Position numbers and translations under genes: made by a program. The notes under the pieces are model-generated. The model was given only the letters and a program-made list of their open reading frames with translations, ran no database searches and had not been told where the DNA came from. Shown here piece after piece: positions 20,701 to 32,700 of a stretch of 64,000 bases of DNA. Within the stretch, counting starts at the first letter, position 1. Every line of letters begins with the position of its first letter. This DNA is from Plazaster borealis (taxonomy: Eukaryota; Echinodermata; Asteroidea; Forcipulatida; Labidiasteridae), in assembly GCA_021014325.1 (NCBI GenBank), contig CM037467.1, forward strand, positions 1,612,001 through 1,676,000, read 5' to 3'.

Positions 20701-23700
20701 TGTGTACATGTATGTACGCTCCATTGACATTGTACACGTGTACTTGATATACCAGGGTATAAGATTGTGAATTTTGATTGGTCGAGAACCAATCACGTGA
20801 TGTGATGCAGAGACGCACATGGCTCAGGGTGAACATGAGTGATGTACCAATGTTATAGACGTACACATTCGGGCGTGATTGTCAAATGGGTTTTCTAACA
20901 ATACGCATCCTCGTCCCAATTTTTAATTTTGTTTCATTGTTAATTTGAACAAATTACTTGTATTATGCAAAAATTGAAAGTTTACTTATAACAACTTGCT
21001 ATGGGTATTTTTATTTTCAAGAATTTGTATAAATATAATTTTATATAGAAGATTTGAATTCAAAGACAAATATACATGTAGCCTTCGTTCAAGTTGTTTT
21101 CTCATTGGATATGAGCCAAACTTGCACAGTCTCTAGTGCCTAAAAATTTGAGAATGATACTAAACCAATGTTATTTTCCCTTGACTTTGAAGACAGTTCT
21201 AATACAACGTAACGTGCTTATTTCAATACTTCATGCCATATTTTGTCACCGTCTCCTGTCATCTCATCTTCATTCATTATTTCAGGGCATCATGGCCCAG
21301 AGCCAAGACAAAGCACTGCGGAGAATCTCAGAGCTCAAGGAGGTAAAGAGACAAAAATGTAGAAAAATGAACAAGTCTTTACAATTTAAGGAGAGAGTAT
21401 ACCTCTGTTTTAATCAAAAATATAAATGTAGATATACAATAAATTAACCTGTGAAAATTTTCATTTCAAAAGGTGGTCGTGTTTTTGAGATATCACCGAA
21501 AATCCAGAGTGGTTTTGTCCACGTAGGAAGGATAGTCCGTATTTGGAATACACAATCTGAGAAACCTGTCTGACAGTAACGTTTCTCAGATTCAAATTTT
21601 TGGGGGATAAAAACTGATATCTTTTTCCATAACCACATTACTTTGAAGTGAAATGATTCTCAAAATGCTTTTTACTATCAAAAGCTGCTGTACTTCTAAC
21701 CATTGTAGGTTTGTATTGCCATTAATTTTAAGAGTGATTACCAAACGGTATACCTTCCCTGTAACAGTAGGGTCATAGATTGGTAAATACTCAAACATTT
21801 TATGACCATAAAAACATACTTGGTGAGAAGCACTGCAGCTGTTGATAGTTTAAACTTTTTTGAGAAAGGATTCCCTTCGAAGTAATATGGTTTGGATAAT
21901 TTTTCACCAGAATCTGAGAAACAATTCATGCATGAATCATTTCTCAGATTTCTGAGGGTTGGTGTCCATTAGCGAAATGCTGCGGCCAGAGATGCGGTTG
22001 GTACCCGCTGTCACCTCGCTAAACATGGATGGATTCGATGTTCACATGAAAATACTGTGACAGGGTTTTGCTGTTTTCTCATCAAGTAGACACTGTATTC
22101 AGCTGAAACTTTCATATGTGACTTTTATTGTATCTTTCTGTATAATTTTGCTTATAAATCAGCATTACGTTGACAAAAACAATCTATGACCTACCTTTAA
22201 CTACAATGTATCTCATATTTTTTAGTTAAAACGGGCGGTCAATTGTATGGTGATATTAATAATTGTTAATTTTCCAGGCGGCTGATCTTGATCGTCAGGC
22301 TAAGGCCCACCTTGAAGAAGCCTTCAGGATGCAGCTGGATGAAAAAGATGAAATCATTGGTGTCTTGCAGACTCAGGTATGAACTCCTCCACCAAAAACA
22401 GGTTCTCTCTGAAAAAAAGTTCAAACAAAATTACTATGATTATTCATATTTGACTGCCAGAGGAAATGTTGAAAAAAAAGGCATCTATAAAAAAAGTCGT
22501 CTAAGAAAAAAACAACACCAACAACAACAACAACAATATAGAGTGTAATAAAAGATTTCCTTACATGGAGACACGGAATAGACTGTGCAAGTCTCGTGCA
22601 TATTTGAACTTCCGGCACCAAGTTGGTCCCAACCATATTGAGTTTTACGTGCGCGCGATTCTGTTTCTTCAAATTCTTTAGTTTAACGCAGTTGGAGGCT
22701 ATACAAATTATACTGTGGTGTTTGGAAAGGTCAAATTTAGCCATGAAATATATGAAAGTAAAAGTTGGGAAAAGTAAAAATTTAGCCATGAAGTATATGA
22801 AAGTAAAAGTTTTTAACAAATCAACAAAGAAAACTCAAGAATAATGCTTGACCTTCGTTTCCGATTACTTGTAAACAATTAGGAATTTTGCCCAACTGGC
22901 GTTCATGTTGTCATTAAACCTATGTGTTGATCGCACACATTTGGGCGTGATTGGCAAATGGGGTTTCTAACAATAAGCATCCTCGTCACAAGTTTTAATT
23001 TTGTTTTCAATATTAATTTGAACACATTATTTGTATTATATAAAAATTGACAATTCAATTTTCAAGAAATTTGTATACATAGAATTTTTAAAAATTTGAC
23101 TTTATAGAAAAATGTAGTCTTCGTTATAGTGTTCAGCGTTCTCCATTAACAGTGGTCCGCTGGCCAAATGCCAGTTTTTAAACACCCAAGGACCATTCAA
23201 AATACCTTCCAAGTGGTCCGACTGGCTAGTTCAGTCTTGAAAAGCATTCCTATTAATATGAATTATAGACAAGTGCAAAAGCTGATGGACTAGTGAAATG
23301 ACAAGGTAACTGGTCCTGCTGGCCAGTCACTAAAAAAGTTAAGGGCAAACCCTTGTGTTGTTTTCTCGTTTTCGATATGCGCGAAACTTCCACAGTCTAT
23401 TTGAAATATTTTGATATTTCTCCTTGTGTCACAAAGGTTGGCCTCCTCAAAAAGGGCATTGTACCAAATGAGTTAAAAGCTAAAGGCGAGAGCTCAGAGG
23501 AAACTGGAGGTTCTGCATCAGTGGAGACAAACGGCATACTCAAGGAGAAGGTACAATAATGGTTTTCCTTTTGTTTTAGTTTACTTATTACCTACAAATT
23601 TTAATTTCTTTACATTTGCTTACATGTAGGTGCCTACAAATGTGTTGCTTAAAGGGATTGTATACTTTTGGTACATGGAACCCACTGTTCGTTTCAATCC

Positions 23701-26700
23701 TATATAAGTGTGGATATATACCATACAACTAACCTGTGAAAATTTCATTTCAAAAGGTGGTAGTGTTTTTTGAGATATATGAGCATTTAAAAGAAGTAGG
23801 TTGCGCAGTTTGTAGTAGCCCACAGGGCAAGTTGAGAAGTTGTGTTTACTAGCTTGTAGCAGTTTTTACTAGACAATGTCGTCGGACTAGTGTTAAGGGT
23901 GAACCCTGGCTATAATCTCTAAATTCTTTGACGTTTAACTTCCCAACTCTACCAGGTGAAGAGACTAGAGGGACTTCTTAGCAAGTGCAAAGACACGATC
24001 CGTAACAACAAGGAAAAATCAACCAATCTTGCAGCCGAGAAAGATGCTCTGAAGAAACGTTTGGAGGAAAACATCAAGGAGTTAGAACAACTCAAGGTAC
24101 TTATCTTAAAAGAAATGTATGGATACAAGATTCAATGATTATAATTAACCTACATGGTTACTTGTCAACTTTTTTTGAATGATGTGTTTTAAAAATTTCA
24201 TCTCTTGCATATTTTTCTTTAATTGTCATAAAAAAATAAAATTTAACCATAAGGGAAAAATGACTAGGCGAATTTTAAATAAATTGGGGTTGAACAAAAA
24301 TAAATTCACTAAAGCGGGATTTGGACCTGCGACCTCTGCATTAACGTGCCTGCGCTCTACCAACTGAGCTATCTAGCCAACACAAGGGCTAAATAGCTCA
24401 GTTGGTTGAGCACCGGCACATCAATCCGGAAGGCTCAGGTTCAAATTCCGCTCAAGTAAATTTTTCTTGGTTCAACCCATCGTCCTTCTTTTAAAGTAAT
24501 ACATAAAGTGGAGTTTTTGTAAATTCAAAAATGTTTCACAATTTTTGGGAAATATTTTTGATCAATGAGTTTTTTCCGGAAAGTTTATTCATAAAACTGT
24601 ATGCCACTCAAAACTTTTGATAGAAAAGAAAGTTCTGAAAAGAACTGTCCTTTTTATCTACTACCTGGGCGGAAGGTAGGAAATCGGCCAGGACTACTAC
24701 TTTCGCTTAGTGGATTGAGGGGACTTCTCGTTATTAACTTAGTGAGTTCTTAATTGGTCTCAGCGTTTCGTCTAGCCTGCCCTAGTCATCGTCAGGAGAC
24801 TGATTGAATTGATAGACGGATATCAGTTTACTATGAATTAAACAAGTTTTATGATGCAAGCTAATAATGCTCTATTGATTTTTTGTCACCTCATAGGAAC
24901 AGCACTCCGCAGAGCAGAAGAAGTTCTCGGAGCAGCTGAGCCAAGCAAAGAAGCTCCTGGACCAAGCCGGCGAGGAGAAGGCCATCTCCATCGCAGAGAC
25001 CAAGCAACAGATGCACTCTGAGCTGCAGAAGAGCCAGGATGAAGGGGCCGAGCTGAGAGAGAGAGCCAAGGAGGTGGGACAGGAGAGGGATGAGTTGAGG
25101 CAGCGACTTGGAGATGCGGAGAAGACAGGTAAACTGGAAGAGTAAAATATTAAGAAGTATTAAGTATTAAAGGCACTGTACACGTTTGGTAATTACTCAA
25201 AATATATATTAGCATAAAAACTGACTTGGTAACGAGCAACAGAGAGCTGTTGATAGTATAAAACATTGTGAGAAACGACTCCCTCTGAAGTAACGTAGTT
25301 TTTGAGAAAGATGTACTTTCTCACTAAAATAATAAAAACTTCTTGCAAGAAGTTTTTATTCCTATCTGAAAGCACGCAAATTTGTACAACATTAGTGTTT
25401 TTTCTTTCATCATTTTCTTGCAACTTCGATGACAAATTGAGCCCAAATTTTCACAGGCTTGTTATTTTATGCATATGCTGGGATACACCAAATGAGAACA
25501 CTGGTCTTTGACAATTACCAAACGTGTACGATGCCTTTAAAGGGACACATTGCCTTGGATCGGGCGAGTTGGTCAACAAAAAGCATTTGTAACCGTTTGT
25601 TATAAAATGAATATGGTTAGAAAGATGTTGTAAAAGTAGAATACAATGATCCACACCGAAAATGTCTCGAAATTGCGTGGTTTTCCTTTTACTTTGCGAA
25701 CTAACACTGTCGGCCATTTTGTTGAGTCAAAAATTTGACTCCGCAAAATTACTGCCCTCAGTGCATTACAACCATTGGAAAAATGCGCTTTATCATTGCT
25801 TCTATTATTATTATTTGTACATCAATAGAAAAATTATTTGTGAGTGGCTCATTTTTGAAATGATACACTTATTGTAAAATAAGAATTGAAATAAGAAGTT
25901 ACAAAAAGATGAAAGCTCTAATCCAACATTGGGTTTTCTGAATCGCATGGTTGAGCTTGATTTGTAGAATGTTGATCTTGGAGTTAGATTTTGAACCGTT
26001 TAATTATTCAACCTTCTTGAAAACATTGTCATAAATTAATTTGTCCCCCCCCCCAAGGCATCACATGGTGAAAGTTTCCTTTAAATGATTTATCCCTCAG
26101 GCGTGACTGCCTCCCCAAGTCCCTCCCCTTCCTCAATCGGACGGGGTCACTTCTTCCCCTTTGATATTAGCAAGTCTTCAGATCCATACAAAGCCCGGTG
26201 CCTGCAACAAATCAGAGAGGCTAGGAAGACAGGTTAGGACCCCCTATCCTGCTCGTTTTTTTGCAAGGTGGTCCTGTCTCTTTCCATTCGCTGCTATGCG
26301 CTTAGCTCGATGCTGTTGAAAATATAAAGCAACTAGGTACAACAAGTCATAATAACAAGATTTTCTTATCATCAGCATTGAACACTGCTTTTACTCTATA
26401 GTGCAAAAAGTCATTTGGTAATTAGATTTTAATAATGTCTGGTACTTGCTTAGTCACAAGTTACCGCTTAAATTTGAATTCCTACGACTATAGAGACAGT
26501 TGCTATGTCACAATGGTTCGGGTAAGCTTTTGTATAGCAACCACCAGGGACCAATTTCATAGAGCTGCTTAAGCAGGAAATATTGCTTAACAATTTTTTG
26601 CTAAGCAGGAATGAGCAGGATACCAATCACAAATTGTACATATGACATGGTATTTTGGCTGGTAACCCTGTTCTGGTAAGCATAATTTTGTTGTGCTTAG

Positions 26701-29700
26701 CTAGTTTTTGTGTTTAAGCAGCTCTATGAAATTGGGCCCAGATGAGCAAACCCTGGTACCATTGTGCCATACACATTCATTCAGAATAGTGTATGGCTGT
26801 TCGCCGTCTCTTACATAACTACGCAAAAGAATGCCCCAAACCATGAGACGTAGCAACTGTCTCTATAGTCTGAGTAATTTAAATTCAAGTAAGTTGTGAC
26901 TAAAGAAGGTCATTGTACCAGACGTTATTCAAATCTAACTCACAAATGGCTTATTCTTGAAGCGCCTCACTATCATTATTCAAGCAATTCTCCTTTCTCT
27001 GTTGGAGACACTTGAACAGCATCTTCAAGAACAATCTGCAGCCACTCGAATAAAATTCCTGTCGGCTTACAAGGCCCATCTTTAGTGATACCATTTCTAG
27101 CTTACTAACTGTGAAGTTTTCACTGGGCCCAGCTCCATACATGGCGTGTCGTGGCCGAGCGATTAAGAGCACTGGACTCAAGCTCTAGTGTTTCTGATCA
27201 GCAGAATGTGGGTTCGAGTCTAGGTCATGACACCTGTGTCCTTGAGCAAGGCACTTTATCATAATTGCTTCTCTCCACCGAGGTGTACAAATGGGTACCA
27301 GCGAGAGATGGACTGGCATCCTGTTCAGGGGGAATAGAAATATTCTCAGTCGTTTAATGCCAAGGAAACTGGGTATAAACACCGGCCTGATGAGCCATAT
27401 TGTCTCAGGACAGACTTCACTCCAGCTCCATACAGCTGCTTTAATGTAGACACTGGCAGAGTACATGACTTTCACTTTTCATTGTACAAGAAGCAGAAGC
27501 AATTAAAAAACGTCATGCGATGTTGTATGTAGAACTTAGAAAATGAATGTCAAACACTTTCCAAACAAATGTGTGCGAATTTGCAATTGGCCTTCATCTA
27601 ATTGTACAATAAAGCGCAATGCACATGTGTACAATGTAATAGTTTGCCTAAAAGTGATCTTAAAACTTCAAACAGCGCACACCTATGCGGATGATAGTGC
27701 CCTGCGGCAATTCTGCAACTAATATCTAACATGATTTTACTCACTCAAAACAGTGTACATTCAGAGTTCCAAAAGTTTTGCCCGATTAGTCACTTACTGT
27801 GTGGACCCGTGTTCCTTTGTCTCGTATTGGGAATGCATGCTGACCTTTTGGGAATGCATGAAGTTTGTGTCAGGGTTGAGGATTTTTTTATATATATATT
27901 TTTTTATGAGAAATCGCCTAACATTCCAAGGCCGGAAGGCCACTTCAAGGTGAGGGCTACACTTAACTGATTTGGGCTATCAACCCAAATCAACTGCCAC
28001 CAGTCTTTTGTTAATATACAATATGCAGTTCAACTACGATGTTGACAGTTTGGTTAGCATTTGTAGATTGTGAAAAATACACCAGTAGTTTCAGTCAATC
28101 TTTCTCACCAATGACTTCTTTAGTAGAGTTCCTCCTTTATGCTACTTTTTCCCAAATCCATCATCAGTTCTTTCATCATCACAAATTTAACATTCACGCA
28201 CAACTCTTTTGATATTGTCCCATAATATCAAATGATCCAGTATTAATAACTCTGGCCTCAGATCATTGTGCTTTTGATTTACAAATGACTTGAATGTCTT
28301 CTTACAAAATGAGCTCTTTCAAACAATAATTTGTGGAACACTGTCACCCACAAAAGTATAATGACTGTTGCAAGGACTGGTTTCTGTCTATGGTATGATG
28401 ACACTAAACATTAGATAATATAGATTCCTGAACCCTAAACTATTTGTTTGTTTCTTTAGATGATCTTCCCACCAAGGGAACTCGGCAAACTCCCACATGG
28501 GGATATAAACGCCAAGCTGGCAACAGCCAATCGCCCTCGTACAAACATTGGTTGAACATCTATGATTATGAATTGCACAAATTAAGAAATTGTGATTCAG
28601 TAACTAGACGACAATACCTAATCTAGTCATTATAAAATCAGCTGTTGGCTCAGTCGGATTCGAACCCACAACCATGTGATTGCAAGTCCTGCAGTCTTCA
28701 GTAGGCATAATATTTTAAATTGTTTTTTATTTGATGCACAAATTTTTTCCCCAGTTCTTGAGTTGCGTCAGCAGCTGGAGTCAGCAGAGAATCATGGAGA
28801 GGAGGAGAGGCAGAATCTAGCCCAGGAGCTAACCAGAGGAAAGCAAGCTGTCATCTCACTCATGCAGGTATGCCTTTGTGGATCAGGGATGGTGGGAAAG
28901 TTCAGACTTTTTACCTGAATTCAGACTTCTTAAAAGTCTGCCTGGGAAACAAAAAATGCTGTATTTTTCTCTGCATTAAATAAGTCAGGCTCTTTGATCT
29001 ACTTCTCTCATAGATAACCTTTTAGAGACCATAGCGGCCACAAGCGGCTTGTACCAAAATGCCCATAGCGGCCGCAAATGGCCGCAAGGTTTGACCTACT
29101 ATCATTCACATAAAGAGGTCAAAGTAAAGGTCATGTCCGGATATCAAATTTTCCAATGTAGTATGTTAACATAGTATCCCAATACAATTTCTAATCACAA
29201 AACTAAATTTTTTGTTTCATGTTATTTCTGTTGACATTTTTACTGAAACAATTTAATTAAAGAAATGAACAATGTTAGCAACATCTGGGCGTTTTGTGAT
29301 GATTATACAGAAATGAATGGTCTCTAATGGGTTAAAAAGCTCTTTCCCTTGTTATTTATGAAATAAACATACAAACGTGGACAGAATTTTGTTACAAAAG
29401 TATCTGTCCCAGGTTTGTACAGGTCTTATTTCCCATGGTGATTTCCTAAATACCCTTAGCAATATCGCAGTTTTACTGCTTACAATCTTTAAGGATTAGA
29501 AATATTGCTGGCACAATATTTTGTTCAAATTCTTTCTTCTTTTTCCAGGCCTTATGGCTGTCTTTGGTTACATATGTAACACTTTTCAAACGACCTTGTC
29601 ATTATTATTATCTTTTGCTATGAACAATCATGAACAGCTTTGGAATGTACAGGAAAAGACTGCGACAAAATAGTTAGTTTTGTCTCACTCTCCCATGCCT

Positions 29701-32700
29701 CTCTTACAAAGTTATCTTTTGGAAGAACTGAATTGTGAAAAAAAGGTTTTGATTATTCCAGGAAGAAAAAGAAGCAATGAGGAGAGAACTAGAGAAGGAA
29801 AAGAACGACGTGGAGTCCGAGAGGAACTCATACTGGGAAGGGATCCTCAAACAGAAACAGCAGGAAAACGAAGAACTCTTATCAAACAAGGTATTATAAA
29901 CAAAAAAGTGTATTTTTATTCCAGAAAAGTCCAAATGAAACTGATTTAATGACATTACCTTTCTTCAAGAATCATAAAAAGACTGTATTTGTCAGACCAT
30001 GTCACCTTGTTTACATAAACAGAGCATGAAAGAACATTAAAGAGTTAATAGGGTTGTTGAGGATTCTGTTATTTTTATTTATTGATTCTGGTCGTGAAGC
30101 CAAGGACTCTCAGAAAAGCAAACTTATTCACTATACTAGCCAAGAACCCCATGGAGAGAAGACAAAGAAGGAAAATCTGTTATTTTCATTTATTAATTCT
30201 GGTTGTGAAGCCAAGGACTCTCAGAAAAGCGAACTTAATCACTATACTAGCCAAGAACCCCATGGAGAGAAGACAAGGAAGAAAGTTTCAGTTTTAGATG
30301 TGGGAGGAAACCCCAGAGAAATATTCCAGGGAAAACCCACGCAGTCAGGTAGGGACTGAAAACCCAATCCACATAGTGCCCCTGGTGGGATTCGAACCGG
30401 GGTCCAAGAGGTGGAAGGCAAGGAAAGATACCACCACACCAACCCATAGTTATTCATCATGAAAAAAATGTCCTGTGGTGAAAAGTGTCTTTGCATTTTG
30501 CTTCAGGAAAAGGAGGTTCAGTTGACGATGCAGCGTAGGGACGAGGAGCAGAAGAGGTTTCTTAAGGAGAAGGAGTCTGAGATGATGATGGCGATAGAGG
30601 AAAGAGAATTGCAGAAGATGGCTGCTGTTAGTGCTCAAGACAGTCAAAAGGATGAATTGCAACGTGTCATTGATACTATGACAACGGTGAGACAATACTC
30701 ACTTTTAGGCCACATTAAACAAAAACATTGTTGATCGTCCCCGCCCGACCCTACAAAACCCCGACCCTATTTTTTGTTTTTTTGTTTTTTTGCATAAAAA
30801 AATGTCCTTTTCAATGATCTTTTCAGTCAAATTTTGCTCCCAGATTTTTCAGCTGATATTTTTTTTCAAAATCTGTAGGTTGGAATAGGTGTTTGAAGAA
30901 AGGTTATTCATGTTGGCAAAAACAAGAACAATTCTTCAAATATTTACTTGGGCTAAACTGGGTTTTAGTTTTTTGAACAATGCATGTAGAAAATTTAATC
31001 TAGGAGTTAAATGGGTTTAAAAAAAACAATTAAAAACATCAAAATCACAAAACCCTCCGTTTATAGTGATTGTGATGATTTCTTTATTCTTTATTTCGTA
31101 CTTTGCCTTTTCAACAAAACTATAAAAAAAACTTTAAAAAAAACGCCCTCCTACCCCCACTTCCCCCCCGAAAAAGACGATTAACAATATATATTTTTTA
31201 TGTGGCCGTATAGTATTTCAGAACAATCTCCCTCTCTCTAGTCGACCGAGATTTGCCCATTCCTGTCTATCCCTCATTAAGTTGGGAAGATCAGTTTGAA
31301 GCACCCCGATTTCCCTGGCAACTACATCTGTATAGCTCAGCTTTTGTCTCCCCTATTTCTTCTTCCATGTTTTGGTGACCAGGGCCCAATTTCATAGAGT
31401 TGCTTAAGCAGAAAATATTGCTTAGCAATTTTCTGCTTAGCAGAATTGAGCAGGATACCAGTCACAAATTGTACATGTGGCATGGTATTTTGGCTGCTAA
31501 CCCTGTTCTGGTAAGCATAATTTTGTTGTGCTTAGCTATTTTTTGTGCTTAAGCAGCTCTATGAAATTGGGCCCAGGTAATAAGCTGAGAGACAGGTTCT
31601 TTGATGTTTCTGAATGAGTGTCCTACTAGTCTCAGACGACGCTGGTGTATTTTAGTGGGTAGTATAGAAACTATACTACAGTGGTTACCAAGCAGTTCAG
31701 AATCATTTGCAAATATTAACTCCATTTTTGAAAACTTACGATCCAAAGTTCTTATTGGAGAATGTTTTGTGGGTTGTTTGTTACAGGAGAAGCTCGAAAT
31801 GGATGGCAGTCTGCAGCAGTTGAAGGATAAATTAGAGGCAGAGAAAAAAGAAGCCCGCAATAAGATTGAAGAAATAGTCAAACGAAGCCGCACGGCTATT
31901 GCCAACAATAAGGAAAAACATGAGAAGGCCCTGGAAGAGTCGAAGGCAGCCCATCAAGAGGAGCTGAATGCCAAGCTGGAGGAGATGAAACAGCAGCAGC
32001 GAACCTACGTTGACGAGATGAGGAGACGTCACGAGGAGAAGGTGGAAAAGGTAACCAAAGATGCGGATTCTATTTATGAGGCGAAGGTAGATGAACTGAA
32101 TCAGAATCAGCAGAAGACTGTCCAGGAGAAGATCGACCAGCTGCAGAAGCTCGCGGCTAAGGCTTCTGAGATGAAGCAGCAGATCCAAGAGCTGAAGGGA
32201 GAGGTCCAAGAGAAGAATCAGATGATAACATCTCTCGAGGAAAACTCCAGGATGGATGAAAAAGCGAGGTCGGAGGAGGTTGGTGAACAAATAAAACTGC
32301 TGGAGCAACGAGACGTTCAAATTGCTAACTTAAAGCAGACACATGCTGAACTTCAGGACAGCTTGGAACGTAAGGTTCAAGAAGCGGAAGCTAGAATTGC
32401 AGATTTAGAGGTGCAGATGAAGGACACATCAGCACACCATATGAAGGAGATTAAAGATAAAGAAAATGAACTTCAAAAGCTAGTTTCAGAAATAGAAGAT
32501 TTGAAGCAGAAAAATGACCTATTAAACAGGGACTTGGAGGCAAAAGTAATAGAGCATGACAACAGGATCGTTGAGTTTGAGCAAAAATTGCAATTTCAGC
32601 AGGAGAATCACAAGAAGGAGACAGCAAGGCGCCTAGAAGCTTTGGAAATCCAAAAACAGAGTTCAGCTGATGAATTATCCAACCAGCTTAGTGCCAAACT

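Noticed and set aside
27144..27232. Possible tRNA-Leu(CAA) gene
   Set aside because: Acceptor and anticodon arms are imperfect, and the same head with the same long tail recurs at 54604.
28444..28626. Open frame after a tttctttag acceptor-like site that looks like a golgin exon
   Set aside because: The sequence is the reverse complement of the SINE body at 55262-55520, and the true exon 11 (28755) fits the phase from exon 10 directly.
30054..30359. Open frame with two 37-residue repeats between golgin exons 12 and 13
   Set aside because: It is a tandemly duplicated dispersed repeat (third copy at 38060-38480). Exons 12 and 13 join in phase without it.
31601..31786. In-frame ATG and 62 codons upstream of exon 14 as a separate protein start
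   Set aside because: The stretch is antisense LINE sequence and there is a good acceptor at 31786 that continues the golgin frame from exon 13.
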